Source: CAVPWP01 sp050789285
Lineage (GTDB): Bacteria; Pseudomonadota; Alphaproteobacteria; Rhodobacterales; Rhodobacteraceae
Assembly: GCF_050789285.1 (NCBI RefSeq)
Contig: NZ_JBOUVX010000001.1
Coordinates: 558,001 to 622,000, forward strand
Length of the DNA stretch: 64,000 nt
Reading direction: 5' to 3'
Part shown: one piece after another, positions 26,485 through 35,218 of the stretch
Layout of the letters: every line of letters begins with the position of its first letter
Position numbering within the stretch: position 1 is the stretch's first letter
Notes under the pieces: model-generated
What the model saw: the letters and a program-made list of their open reading frames with translations, nothing else
The model's database searches: none
What the model was told of the DNA's origin: nothing
Made by a program: the position numbers and the translations under genes

Positions 26485-27471
26485 TCAGGCCACGCTGGTC
26501 GAGGCCGCGCTTTCGGGCAGTTCCTCGTCGAAGCAGCGCTGGTAGAACTCGGCCACCGTCTGGCGCTCGAGCTCGTCGCACTTGTTGAGGAACGTCAGCC
26601 GGAAGGCATACCCGAGCGAGCGGAAGATCTCGGCGTTCTGCGCCCAGGTGATGACCGTGCGCGGGCTCATCACCGTCGAGAGATCGCCGTTCATGAAGGC
26701 GGTGCGCGTCAGGTCGGCGACCGTCACCATCTGGCTGACGATCTTGCGGCCCTTTTCGGTGTTGTAGTGCGGCGCCTTGGCCAGGACGATCGCGGCTTCG
26801 GCGTCGTGGCTGAGGTAGTTCAGCGTGGCCACAAGGCTCCAGCGGTCCATCTGCGCCTGGTTGATCTGCTGAACGCCGGTGTAAAGCCCGGTGGTGTCGC
26901 CAAGCCCCACGGTGTTCGCGGTTGCGAACAGGCGGAAATAGCGGTGCGGGGTGATGATTTCGTTCTGGTCGAGCAGCGTGAGCTTGCCGTCATGCTCGAG
27001 CACGCGCTGGATCACGAACATCACGTCCGGCCGGCCGGCATCGTATTCGTCAAAGACGATGGCCGTGGGATTGCGCAGCGCCCAGGGCAGGATGCCCTCC
27101 TGGAATTCGGTCACCTGCATCCCGTCGCGCAGCTTGATCGCGTCCTTGCCGATCAGGTCGATCCGGCTGATGTGACTGTCGAGGTTGACGCGCACACAGG
27201 GCCAGTTGAGCCGGGCCGCGACCTGTTCGATATGGGTCGACTTGCCGGTGCCGTGATAGCCTTGGATCATCACCCGGCGGTTGTGCGAGAATCCGGCAAG
27301 AATGGCGAGCGTCGTGTCGGGGTCGAACTTGTAGGTGGTGTCAAGCTCGGGCACGCGCTGGGTGCGCTCGGGGAAGGCCCGCACGATCATGTCGCTGTCG
27401 ATCCCGAAGACCTCGCGGATCGAGACCTCCTCGCTGGGTTTCGCGTTCTGATCGATCATGCCGTCGGCCAT
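26485..27471 (-). CDS. cobS: aerobic cobaltochelatase AAA+ subunit CobS
   Basis: AAA+ ATPase that drives cobalt insertion together with CobT and CobN. It is 328 residues with Walker A GYHGTGKST (71-79), Walker B IVFDEYD (138-144), and the sensor region FRLFATANTVGLGD. The N-terminus MADGMIDQNAKPSEEVSIREVFG is typical of rhodobacterial CobS. A gap of about 225 bases separates its stop from the next gene downstream. cobN and the other cob genes are not in this window. Confidence 0.95.
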   Translation of the reverse strand: MADGMIDQNAKPSEEVSIREVFGIDSDMIVRAFPERTQRVPELDTTYKFDPDTTLAILAGFSHNRRVMIQGYHGTGKSTHIEQVAARLNWPCVRVNLDSHISRIDLIGKDAIKLRDGMQVTEFQEGILPWALRNPTAIVFDEYDAGRPDVMFVIQRVLEHDGKLTLLDQNEIITPHRYFRLFATANTVGLGDTTGLYTGVQQINQAQMDRWSLVATLNYLSHDAEAAIVLAKAPHYNTEKGRKIVSQMVTVADLTRTAFMNGDLSTVMSPRTVITWAQNAEIFRSLGYAFRLTFLNKCDELERQTVAEFYQRCFDEELPESAASTSVA

Positions 27472-27571
27472 TGTGGGTCCTTCCGTCTTGCGCCCCCGCG
27501 GGCGCCGGAGGTGTGGTGCAACATATCGCCGGCAAGGGCAAGGGGAAGGGCGGCTTGGGGGCAGGCGGGGC

Positions 27572-27997
27572 CTATTGCGCGCCGATCGGCCGGCGGCCCA
27601 GAAGCCGCAAGGTCAGGTTCCGCCCGGCGACCATCGGCGGATAGATCACCCGCGCCAGCCCGGGCCGGCGGAACAACGCGCGCATCGTGCGGTTGAACAG
27701 CCCCGAGGGCGTCGTCATCAAGGCAAGCGCGGTCATCGCCGCGTCGCCGTGGTAAAGCCGGCCGTCCATCTTCACGACCATCCCCCGGTCAAGGTCAAGG
27801 CCTTGCCCGCGGATCTCGTCCAGCACCGGATGCCCGCCCGCGCGCGCGTCGACCAGCGTGACCGGTCCCGCGCTTTCGCGCAGGCGCGTCATGCGGACAT
27901 AGGCCGCGCAGAACGGACATTCGCCGTCATAGACGACAAGGGGGCCTTCTCGGGCGGGGGCCAGGGGGTCGGCCAGGGGGTCGGATCGCGTGTTCAT
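27572..27997 (-). CDS. DCC family (DUF393) thiol-disulfide oxidoreductase-like protein
   Basis: A 141-residue protein with the family signature VYDGECPFCAAYV at about 22-34: an Asp followed by CxxC, as in thioredoxin-like redox proteins. The HTTM gene starts 183 bases away on the other strand, so the two share a divergent promoter region. DCC and HTTM proteins often occur as neighbours or fusions, which suggests a joint membrane redox role, but no reaction is established here. The C-terminus is rich in Arg and Leu. Confidence 0.88.
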   Translation of the reverse strand: MNTRSDPLADPLAPAREGPLVVYDGECPFCAAYVRMTRLRESAGPVTLVDARAGGHPVLDEIRGQGLDLDRGMVVKMDGRLYHGDAAMTALALMTTPSGLFNRTMRALFRRPGLARVIYPPMVAGRNLTLRLLGRRPIGAQ

Positions 27998-28179
27998 GCT
28001 GCCTCATATAGTGCGCGCGCGGGGATTTGTCCGATAATCTGTGGGCGTACCGCCGGCAAATACACCCGGGGTTTATGGGAAAGTTCCAGGTTTCGGTGCA
28101 AACCCGGGGACGACGGGCGTCTCTTTCCTTTGCCGGGGACTGCCTGCAGACTGCCATTCGACCACGAGACGCCCACCCG

Positions 28180-29652
28180 ATGACCGACGCCGCCCTCACG
28201 CCGACCGCCCGATCTGCCGCCGAACCGCTCTGGCGCCGCGCGCAGGCCTATCTGTCGCAGCCTGTCGCGATCCAGTCGCTGGCGGTCACGCGCATCCTCT
28301 TCGGGGCGATCATGGTCTGGGACTGCTATCGTTACATCAAGTACGACCGCATCTTTCGCTACTACGTCGAGCCGACGTGGAACTTCCCCTACTTCGGCCT
28401 CGATTTCATCCGTCCCTTGCCCGAGCCCTGGATTCACTGGGCCTGGCTGTCGGTCGGGGTGTTTGCCTTCCTGGTGATGATCGGCGCTTTCTACCGCGTC
28501 GCGATCATCGGGTTCACGCTGGTCTTCGGCTACTTCTTCCTTCTCGACAAGACGCAGTACCTCAACCACAACTATATGGTCCTGCTTTATGCGGTGCTGT
28601 TGTGCTTCGCTCCGGCGGGGCGGGCGTTCTCGGTCGATGCCTGGCGGCGTCCCGAAACGCGGATGGCCTTCATCCCGCGCTGGCCGGTGGCGGCGATCCG
28701 GCTTCAGACCGAGATCATCCTGATCTACGCCGGCATCGTGAAGATCACCGACGACTGGCTGCGGGGCGAACCGCTGGGGATGTGGCTGCGCGCGCAGGCG
28801 GAGGATCACGTGTTCGGCTGGATCTTCCAGTATGACTGGGTGATCCTGATGGGGACCTGGGGCACGATCGGGCTGCACATCCTGGGGGCGCCCCTGCTTT
28901 TGTGGCGGCGCACGCGGCTGGCGGTCTTCCTGACCTACTGCGTCTTCCACATGTCGAACTCGGTCTTCTTCAACATCGGGATCTTCCCCTGGCTTACGAT
29001 CGCGATCACGCTGATCTTCTTCGATCCCGACTGGCCGCAGCAACTGGCCCGCCGCGCGCTGGGCCTGTTCGAGACGCTGCCGCCGATGCCGCGGCCCGAA
29101 CCCGCCGCGCTTGGGGTGCCGGCGCTTGGAACCGGCCTGATGGCGGTGCTGGCGGTCTGGTTCGCGGTGCAGATCGCGGTGCCGCAGCGGCAGATCTTCT
29201 TCCCCAATCTTGTCGGCTGGACCGGTGACGGGCATCGCTTCTCGTGGCGCATGCGGATCTACGACCGCAAGGCGGAAGGCGTCTTCGTGGTCCATGATCC
29301 CGCGCGCGGCGTCACCGTCACGGTCGATCCCTTCGCCGTGATGTCGGCGCGGCAGGCCCGAGCGGTGCTTACGCGGACGGACCTCATCCACGATTTCGCG
29401 CAGCTCCTCGAGGCGCAGGCGCGGGCCGAGGGCATGGGCGATGTCGAGGTGCGCGCACAGATCGTGAAGTCGCTGAACGGCCGGCCAAGGCAGCTTTATG
29501 TGGATCCCGAGGTCGACCTGACCGCCGTTGCCTACAACTGGCTGCGCCCCGATCCCTGGGTGCGGCCGCTCGAGACGCGGGCCGGCGTTTCGGACGCGCT
29601 GCCCGACTGGCTGCCGCCCTGGCCCCAGCAGCGCCCGTGGGAGGCCTTCTGA
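28180..29652 (+). CDS. HTTM domain membrane protein (vitamin K carboxylase-like)
   Basis: A 490-residue polytopic protein with the start at ATG 28180 (MTDAALTPTARSA), since the frame upstream is the divergent promoter region. The horizontally transferred transmembrane (HTTM) domain appears in segments such as TRILFGAIMVWDCYRY, NHNYMVLLYAVLLCFAP, and FLTYCVFHMSNSVFFN. The membrane part covers about residues 35-345. The soluble C-terminal part (about 350-490) resembles the lumenal part of the carboxylase family. Whether it carboxylates glutamates is unknown. It is divergent from the DCC gene. Confidence 0.85.
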   Translation: MTDAALTPTARSAAEPLWRRAQAYLSQPVAIQSLAVTRILFGAIMVWDCYRYIKYDRIFRYYVEPTWNFPYFGLDFIRPLPEPWIHWAWLSVGVFAFLVMIGAFYRVAIIGFTLVFGYFFLLDKTQYLNHNYMVLLYAVLLCFAPAGRAFSVDAWRRPETRMAFIPRWPVAAIRLQTEIILIYAGIVKITDDWLRGEPLGMWLRAQAEDHVFGWIFQYDWVILMGTWGTIGLHILGAPLLLWRRTRLAVFLTYCVFHMSNSVFFNIGIFPWLTIAITLIFFDPDWPQQLARRALGLFETLPPMPRPEPAALGVPALGTGLMAVLAVWFAVQIAVPQRQIFFPNLVGWTGDGHRFSWRMRIYDRKAEGVFVVHDPARGVTVTVDPFAVMSARQARAVLTRTDLIHDFAQLLEAQARAEGMGDVEVRAQIVKSLNGRPRQLYVDPEVDLTAVAYNWLRPDPWVRPLETRAGVSDALPDWLPPWPQQRPWEAF

Positions 29653-29721
29653 CCGCACGCGGCTTCGTGATTTGGCCGTGTTGCGGTTGCCGGTCTAGGG
29701 TCGCCCCACAAGGAGGACGCC

Positions 29722-30198
29722 ATGAACCGACGCGAAATTCTGTCCGGGGCCACGATGGCCACAGCGCTTGGCCTTGTGGCCGGGCTTTCGCGGCCGGCAT
29801 CGGCCGAGACCTTCGAGGTCACGCGCACCGATGCCGAATGGCGGGCCATGCTGAGCGACCTTGAATACCGGGTGATGCGCGAAGAGGGGACCGAGCGTGC
29901 CGGCACCAGCCCGCTCGACAAGCGTTACGATCCCGGTCTCTACCAGTGCCGCGGGTGCGACCTGCCGCTTTACGCGTCGACGGCGAAATACGACAGCGGC
30001 ACCGGATGGCCGTCCTTCTGGGAGGCACTGCCCGACGCGATCGGAACCAAGCCCGACCGCAGCTTCTTCATGACGCGCACGGAGTGCCACTGCCGCCGCT
30101 GCGGCAGCCATCTGGGCCATATCTTCGACGATGGCCCGCCGCCCACCGGCAAGCGTCACTGCCTGAACGGGGCAAGCCTGGTCTTCTTGCCGGCCTGA
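29722..30198 (+). CDS. msrB: peptide-methionine (R)-S-oxide reductase, exported
   Basis: Reduces methionine-R-sulfoxide in proteins. The N-terminus MNRREILSGATMATALGLVA with a twin arginine and a hydrophobic stretch ending in PASA (about residue 28) looks like a Tat or Sec signal, so the enzyme should act in the periplasm. The MsrB domain follows: CRGC and CRRC bind zinc, SGTGWPSFWEA and HLGHIFDDGP are signatures, and the catalytic Cys lies in RHCLNGASL. Length is 158. SD AAGGAGG is a few bases before the ATG. The electron donor for an exported MsrB is not in view. Confidence 0.92.
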   Translation: MNRREILSGATMATALGLVAGLSRPASAETFEVTRTDAEWRAMLSDLEYRVMREEGTERAGTSPLDKRYDPGLYQCRGCDLPLYASTAKYDSGTGWPSFWEALPDAIGTKPDRSFFMTRTECHCRRCGSHLGHIFDDGPPPTGKRHCLNGASLVFLPA

Positions 30199-30213
30199 GG
30201 GCCTGCGCGGGGA

Positions 30214-30846
30214 TCAACCCGCGAAGTTGCGGCTGTCCTTGATCTGGTCCCAGGCCCAGACGACTTCCTGAAGGCGATCTTCGTCCGACCGGTTGCCGCC
30301 GTTCATGTCTGGGTGAAGATCCTTGACCAGACTCTTGTATTGCTTTCGGATTTCCGCCTTCGTCCAGTGATCCTTCGCCTCGAGGATATCAAGCGCCCGG
30401 CGTTCCGTCGGCGGCAGCTTGCGGGTGCCGGTGATCGATTTGCCGGGATTGCGCGTGGCGTTCTCGCCCAGCACCTGCAACGGGTCGTCGACGCCGAGCC
30501 GCGCCCAGGCGCGCTGTTCCTCGCTGCGCTTGCCGAAGGGCGCGGTCGGGCGTTCCCAGACACGGTCCTTGTCAAGCTGCGCCTCGAATTCCTCCTCGGT
30601 CGCGCCGTGGAAGAAGTTCCATTTCAGGTTGTACTCGCGCACGTGGTCGCGGCAGAACCAGAAATAGTCGTCCAGCGTATCGGGCGACTTCGGGGCGCGG
30701 TACTGCCCCTGATCCTCGCAGCCGGGGTGATCGCAGGCGCGCTGCGACGTCTCGACCGCGCCCGACATGCCCCGCCGGGTGCGCGAGCGCTTCTTCTTGT
30801 CCGTTGAAACACGAAGATCGAAACCGAAGGGATCGTCCTTGCTCAT
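30214..30846 (-). CDS. J domain-containing protein (DnaJ-like)
   Basis: A 210-residue cytosolic protein with the start at ATG 30846 (MSKDDPFGFDLR). The C-terminal 60 residues form a J domain with KAEIRKQYKSLVKDLHPDMN, where HPD stimulates DnaK-type ATPases. A Cys/His segment ACDHPGCEDQGQYRAP with FCRDH in the N-terminal half may bind a metal. The type is common in alphaproteobacteria, and its client is unknown. It converges with msrB and is divergent from the BolA gene with only 72 bases between starts. Confidence 0.9.
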   Translation of the reverse strand: MSKDDPFGFDLRVSTDKKKRSRTRRGMSGAVETSQRACDHPGCEDQGQYRAPKSPDTLDDYFWFCRDHVREYNLKWNFFHGATEEEFEAQLDKDRVWERPTAPFGKRSEEQRAWARLGVDDPLQVLGENATRNPGKSITGTRKLPPTERRALDILEAKDHWTKAEIRKQYKSLVKDLHPDMNGGNRSDEDRLQEVVWAWDQIKDSRNFAG

Positions 30847-30918
30847 GCGCGCACCTTTCCGACTCGGACCCGAGAGTGTAGTCGTTTGCGCCACAGATTG
30901 AAGAGGGACGGGGAAAAA

Positions 30919-31176
30919 ATGCCGGTGGCCGACGAGATCCGCGAAAGCCTGGAACGCACCTTCGCGCCCAGCGAACTGACCGTCACCGACGAAAGCGAAC
31001 GCCACCGCGGCCACGCCGGCTATCGCGAAGGTGGCGAAAGCCACTTCCGCGTGGCGATCCGGGCAAGCGCTTTCGCGCCGATGTCGCGGATCGAGCGGCA
31101 CCGCGCCGTGCATGAGGCCCTTGGACCCGACCTTGTGGGTCGCATCCATGCGCTTGCCCTGAAGATCGAGGGCTGA
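30919..31176 (+). CDS. BolA family protein
   Basis: An 85-residue protein starting at ATG 30919 with GGGGA upstream. ELTVTDESERHRGHAG and the SHFRVAIRASAF segment are BolA hallmarks, and the FAPMSRIERHRAVHEAL helix follows. BolA proteins work with monothiol glutaredoxins in iron-sulfur trafficking or as transcription regulators. The C-terminal IHALALKIEG is the usual ending. It is divergent from the J-domain gene, which suggests shared control. A single GACTC lies between them (30861-30865). Confidence 0.92.
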   Translation: MPVADEIRESLERTFAPSELTVTDESERHRGHAGYREGGESHFRVAIRASAFAPMSRIERHRAVHEALGPDLVGRIHALALKIEG

Positions 31177-31212
31177 CCGACCCGGCCCTGCCAGACCACA
31201 GGGCGAACAGGG

Positions 31213-31719
31213 CTACTCGGCCGCCGTGGCGATCCGGCGGGGCGCCCGCGCGGCCGGCGGCGTCATCGCGATCCGACGGGCGCCGGCGCGCACACGCTCG
31301 ACCGCTTCGGGGCGCGTCACGCGACGCGCGCGGGCCTGCGACATCGCCTCGGCCACGCCAATGGCGGTGGTTTCCGAGGCCGGACGCGCGACGGCGTCAG
31401 GGGGCACCGGAACCGGCAGGGGCGCCGCCGCTGTGGACGGCCCCTCGACCTGGTGCGTCAGCAGAAGCGGCCTTGGGTCGGACTGCACGGGGCGCTGGAA
31501 CACCACCAGTTCGCGCGTCTCGGTCCGGTGCAGGAATGGCCACCGGCCGCGCCGTTCGGTCACGACGTCGGTGCGGACGTAGATCCAGCCCTCGCGGCCC
31601 ATGTCGTTGAGAAGTTCGGAAAACAGCGCCAGAAAGCCGTCGCCGGCGCTGGTGTCAGCCTTGCCGCGCGCGGGCTTTGCCGGCGCAGGGATCACCCTGT
31701 ACTCGTACTCGATCATCAC
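31213..31719 (-). CDS. DUF4177-like protein, copy 1
   Basis: A 168-residue protein. Residues 1-75 match its upstream neighbour: EYEYRVIPAP, then a helix with LFSELLNDMGREGWIYVRTD, then RETRELVVFQRP. This is the DUF4177 pattern of a small fold of unknown function. The remaining 90 residues are Ala/Pro/Arg-rich and probably disordered. It follows copy 2 in the same direction with about 170 bases between. No function is known. Confidence 0.75.
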   Translation of the reverse strand: MMIEYEYRVIPAPAKPARGKADTSAGDGFLALFSELLNDMGREGWIYVRTDVVTERRGRWPFLHRTETRELVVFQRPVQSDPRPLLLTHQVEGPSTAAAPLPVPVPPDAVARPASETTAIGVAEAMSQARARRVTRPEAVERVRAGARRIAMTPPAARAPRRIATAAE

Positions 31720-31886
31720 TTACCCCACCACACTGCCCCCAGTTGTCGCGGGATCGCGCCCGGGTTTCAAGCGCGGCGTCGGGCAAAGCTGGCAAAACTC
31801 CGGCCCGAATATGGCAACAATGCGGCAGCGCCCCGCCTGTGCAGGATCTCGGCCTGGCCTCGGCCCGGTCTGGGCTGGACGGCGGC

Positions 31887-32348
31887 CTAAGGCGCGGCGG
31901 CCCCGTTCTTCTTGTCATCGGCCGAACCGTCCGAATGCCCGTCCGTGCGTGCGTCCGTGCGTCCGTCCGCGCGCGCCAGCGCCGGGCCGACGGCAGGCGC
32001 GCGGGCCGTGCCGTCCTCGGGCGTGCCGCGCGACGGGGCGCCAAGCCGCGGCACGGCGGCCGCGGGCCCGGGGATCGCGGTCACCCGGACCTCCGGCGTC
32101 TGGATCTGCGCCTCGTCCAGGGCGCGCCGGAACACCAGCATGTTCTTGTAGGACACCGAACGCCCGGTCAGGCCCTTGCGTTCCTCCATCGGCAGTGTGT
32201 CCGTGCGCAGGTATTCCCAGCCGTCGCGGGCGATGTCGTTAATCAGCGTCGCAAGGGCGTTGGCGAAGCGTTCGTCGGGGGTGCGGGCGGTCTTGGCCTT
32301 CAGCCCCTGTCGCGGTGCGGCGACGACCTTGTATTCGTAGCGCGGCAT
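31887..32348 (-). CDS. DUF4177-like protein, copy 2
   Basis: A 153-residue protein. The N-terminal 80 residues carry the DUF4177 pattern (YEYKVVAAP, LINDIARDGWEYLRTDTLP, and a NMLVFRRALDEA segment). They align well with copy 1, so the two are a tandem duplication. The tail is Pro/Ala/Asp-rich and includes ADGRTDARTDGHSDG, coded by tetranucleotide repeats at 31941-31969. The function is unknown and the tail is probably disordered. Confidence 0.75.
   Translation of the reverse strand: MPRYEYKVVAAPRQGLKAKTARTPDERFANALATLINDIARDGWEYLRTDTLPMEERKGLTGRSVSYKNMLVFRRALDEAQIQTPEVRVTAIPGPAAAVPRLGAPSRGTPEDGTARAPAVGPALARADGRTDARTDGHSDGSADDKKNGAAAP
31941..31969. repeat. imperfect tetranucleotide repeat in a DUF4177 gene tail
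   Basis: GTCC and GTGC units alternate for about seven copies. They encode the RTDARTDGH-type tail of the gene 31887-32348. Because the unit is four bases, gain or loss of one unit would shift the frame of the tail. Confidence 0.6.
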
Positions 32349-32667
32349 CCGGTGGTCCCCTCCGTGACGTCCGATCCTGGGTTTGGGCGCCTACATAGCC
32401 TTGCAAGGGTGCCTCCGGCAAGCCGCAGGCGCCCACCTGTCCGGCGACGGGCGACGACCGGCGAATCCCCGCAGTCACGCGCCGCCGGCTTGGTTCGGCC
32501 AAGCCCGGCTTCCCTGGACAGTTTCGCGCCCTCAATCCTATTGTTTATGGGCTGTGCACGATCGGCCACAGAAACACCATAGTTTTTCAACGAATTCGCC
32601 GCCATGGCTTGGCCTTTGCGAAGCCGCATGCTAGCCCAAACGGGTAGGTAGATATTGGGTGAGCATC
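32349..32667. other. 319-base gene-free region upstream of the CTERM gene
   Basis: No gene is supported here. GGCTTGG-TTCGG-CCAAGCC at 32487-32505 is a perfect 7-bp stem. The part from about 32535 to 32600 is AT-rich (TATTGTTTATGGG, TAGTTTTTCAACG) and is the likely promoter of the exported protein that follows. The left part would hold the promoter of the DUF4177 pair on the other strand. Confidence 0.5.
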
Positions 32668-33330
32668 ATGATCGGCAGAGCAGTAGCGACGGCGACACTG
32701 TGCCTTGGACTTTCAGCCGGCGCCGCTTCTGCGGCCACCGTGTACGCGCAAGCGGTGACCGGCTATGACACGAACGGTTCCGCAACAAGCTGCGCCATCG
32801 GCGACGCAGGCTTCTCGACGTCGACGAGCCGCGCGAACCTGTGCAACGCGCTGGGCGAACCCGACCATCCGGGCGGCGGCGTCGAAGGCAAGTTCCTGTC
32901 GGCGGGCAACTATGCCGCGCTGAAGTTCACCTTCGGCGGCCCGATCACCGGCCCGATCGAGATCTACGAGATCACCTTCGGCCGCAACAAGAGCTGGCAA
33001 GAGACGCTTGGTCTTGCTTTCGTGCTTATGGGGTCGGACGGCGCGGCCTTTGGCAGCATCTTGCCCACGGCCCAGGTCGTGAACAGCGATGGAACCGAGG
33101 GCGCGACCGACGACACCTTCAAGCTGTCCTTCGGCACAGCCGCCAGCATCGGCGTGATCAAGGAACTCTGGGTCTTCGACCTCACTCCGAAGAACACGGC
33201 AGCGGGTAAAGGCGGCGGCTTCGACATCGACGCGATCGGCGCGGTTTCGGTTGTCCCGCTTCCGGCGGCCGCGGGTCTCCTGCTCGCCGGCCTTGGCGGT
33301 CTTGCCATGGTGCGCCGCCGCAAGGGTTGA
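32668..33330 (+). CDS. exported protein with VPLPA-CTERM sorting signal
   Basis: A 220-residue product if it starts at ATG 32668, with GGTGAG close upstream; an in-frame GTG at 32659 would add three residues. Residues 1-22 are a Sec signal ending GAASA. The mature part is Gly/Ser/Thr-rich and beta-like, with Cys in TSCAIGDAG and ANLCNAL. The end is PLPA + hydrophobic segment + RRRK: VPLPAAAGLLLAGLGG then MVRRRKG. This is the VPLPA-CTERM variant of PEP-CTERM, recognised by exosortases of rhodobacteria. The body is not a family I recognise. No exosortase gene is in the window. Confidence 0.88.
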   Translation: MIGRAVATATLCLGLSAGAASAATVYAQAVTGYDTNGSATSCAIGDAGFSTSTSRANLCNALGEPDHPGGGVEGKFLSAGNYAALKFTFGGPITGPIEIYEITFGRNKSWQETLGLAFVLMGSDGAAFGSILPTAQVVNSDGTEGATDDTFKLSFGTAASIGVIKELWVFDLTPKNTAAGKGGGFDIDAIGAVSVVPLPAAAGLLLAGLGGLAMVRRRKG

Positions 33331-33350
33331 GCGATCCACAGATTGCACGA

Positions 33351-33381
33351 ACGGCGGCCCACGGGCCGCCGTTTTCGTTTT
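33351..33381 (+). terminator. rho-independent terminator after the CTERM gene
   Basis: ACGGCGGCC (33351-33359) pairs with GGCCGCCGT (33364-33372) across a 4-base loop, and TTTCGTTTTG follows. It starts 20 bases after the stop and lies between this gene and the convergent gatB. Confidence 0.85.
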
Positions 33382-33422
33382 GATGGGGTCAGTCCGAACC
33401 GTGAGCGCAGCGCGCCCGGGCA

Positions 33423-34934
33423 TCAGAGCCCAAGCTTCGCGCTTACGATGTCGTTCACGGCCTGGGGATTGGCCTTGCCGCCGGTGGCCTTCATCACCTG
33501 GCCCACGAACCAGCCGGCAAGCTTGGGGTTCTGGCGCGCCTTTTCGACCTGCGCCGGGTTCGCGGCGATGATCTCGTCCACCACCGTCTCGATCGCGCCG
33601 GTGTCGGTGACCTGCTTCATGCCGCGCGCCTCGACGATCGCCGCCGGGTCGCCGCCGTCGGTATAGACGATCTCGAACAGGTCCTTGGCGATCTTGCCCG
33701 AGATGTCGCCCGTCGCGATCAGGTCCAGGATCGTGCCCAACTGGGCCGGGCTGACCGGGCTTTCGGTGATGTCGCGGTCGTCCTTCTTGAGGCGTCCGAA
33801 AAGCTCGTTGATGACCCAGTTCGCCGCGGTCTTGCCGTCGCGGCCGGCGGCCACCTCTTCGAAGAAATGCGCGGCCTCGACCTCGGCCGTCAGGACGCCC
33901 GCGTCGTAATCCGTCATGCCATAGTCGGCGATGAACCGGGCCTTCTTCTCGTCCGGCAGTTCGGGCAGGCTGGCGGCGATGTCGTCGACCCAGGCCTGCT
34001 CGATCTCGAGCGGCAGAAGATCGGGGTCGGGAAAGTAGCGATAGTCATGCGCCTCTTCCTTCGAGCGCATCGACCGCGTCTCGCCCTTGTCGGGGTCGTA
34101 AAGGCGGGTTTCCTGATCGACGGTGCCGCCGCCCTCGACGATCGAGATCTGGCGCCGCGCCTCGACCTCGATGGCGGCCTGGATGAACCGCATCGAGTTC
34201 ATGTTCTTGATCTCGCAGCGGGTGCCAAGCACGGACGGGTCGCCGGTTTCGCGGAAATGCTCGTAGGCGCCCGGCTCGCAGATCGAGACGTTGACGTCCG
34301 CCCGCAGGTTACCGTTCTGCATGTTGCCGTCGCAGGTCCCCAGATACCGCAGGATCTGGCGCAGCTTTCCGACATAGGCCGCCGCTTCCTCGGGGCCGCG
34401 CAGATCGGGGCGGCTGACGATTTCCATCAGCGCGACGCCGGTGCGGTTGAGGTCGACGAAGGACATCGCGGGGTCCATGTCGTGGATCGACTTGCCGGCG
34501 TCCTGTTCCAGGTGGATGCGTTCGATCCGCACGCGGCGCGCGATGCCGGGGCCCATGTCCACGATCACCTCTCCCTCGCCCACGATGGGGTGGTAGAGCT
34601 GGCTGATCTGATAGCCCTGCGGCAGGTCGGGGTAGAAATAGTTCTTGCGGTCGAAGGCCGACCACAGGTTGATCCGGGCCTTCAGCCCCAGTCCGGTCCG
34701 CACCGCCTGGGCCACGCAGAATTCGTTGATGACGGGCAGCATGCCGGGCATCGCCGCGTCGACGAACGAGACGTTCGAATTCGGTTCTGCTCCGAACGTG
34801 GTCGAGGCGCCGGAAAAAAGCTTGGCCTTCGACGCCACCTGGGCGTGGACCTCAAGCCCGATCACAAGCTCCCAGTCCTTCTTCGCGCCGGCGATGACCT
34901 TGGGTTTCGGGGCCTCGTAGGTGAGGTCGAGCAT
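33423..34934 (-). CDS. gatB: aspartyl/glutamyl-tRNA amidotransferase subunit B
   Basis: GatB of the GatCAB complex converts Glu-tRNA(Gln) and Asp-tRNA(Asn) to the amide forms. It is 503 residues with VIGLEVHAQV, FSGAST, FDRKNYFYPDLPQGYQISQ, and GVALMEIVSRPDL. The C-terminal YqeY-like tail domain runs to NDIVSAKLGL and recognises tRNA. The gene stands alone; gatA and gatC are not in this window. An SLT lipoprotein gene starts divergently upstream. Confidence 0.96.
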   Translation of the reverse strand: MLDLTYEAPKPKVIAGAKKDWELVIGLEVHAQVASKAKLFSGASTTFGAEPNSNVSFVDAAMPGMLPVINEFCVAQAVRTGLGLKARINLWSAFDRKNYFYPDLPQGYQISQLYHPIVGEGEVIVDMGPGIARRVRIERIHLEQDAGKSIHDMDPAMSFVDLNRTGVALMEIVSRPDLRGPEEAAAYVGKLRQILRYLGTCDGNMQNGNLRADVNVSICEPGAYEHFRETGDPSVLGTRCEIKNMNSMRFIQAAIEVEARRQISIVEGGGTVDQETRLYDPDKGETRSMRSKEEAHDYRYFPDPDLLPLEIEQAWVDDIAASLPELPDEKKARFIADYGMTDYDAGVLTAEVEAAHFFEEVAAGRDGKTAANWVINELFGRLKKDDRDITESPVSPAQLGTILDLIATGDISGKIAKDLFEIVYTDGGDPAAIVEARGMKQVTDTGAIETVVDEIIAANPAQVEKARQNPKLAGWFVGQVMKATGGKANPQAVNDIVSAKLGL

Positions 34935-35218
34935 GGGGCTCTCCGTCAGTGGAACCCCCCGGTTCTAGGCGAGCGTGCGGCGGTGGGCAAGGGGGGATGG
35001 CCGCGGTCCTGAGATCCCGCAAGATGGTTCAACCCGTTGATCCAAAACGTGATATCGCTAACGAATGCGTTTCCCCGACTTGTGCGCTTTCGCAGAGTTA
35101 TCCACCGCCTTTCCGCATCCTGGCGCGGAAATCCGCCGATCGGCCGGGGGGTGTCTTGCCTCTTTTCCCCGGTGCGTTCAAAGGGCTGCGCTGGGGGAAC
35201 AAGACAAGGGGTCTGCTT

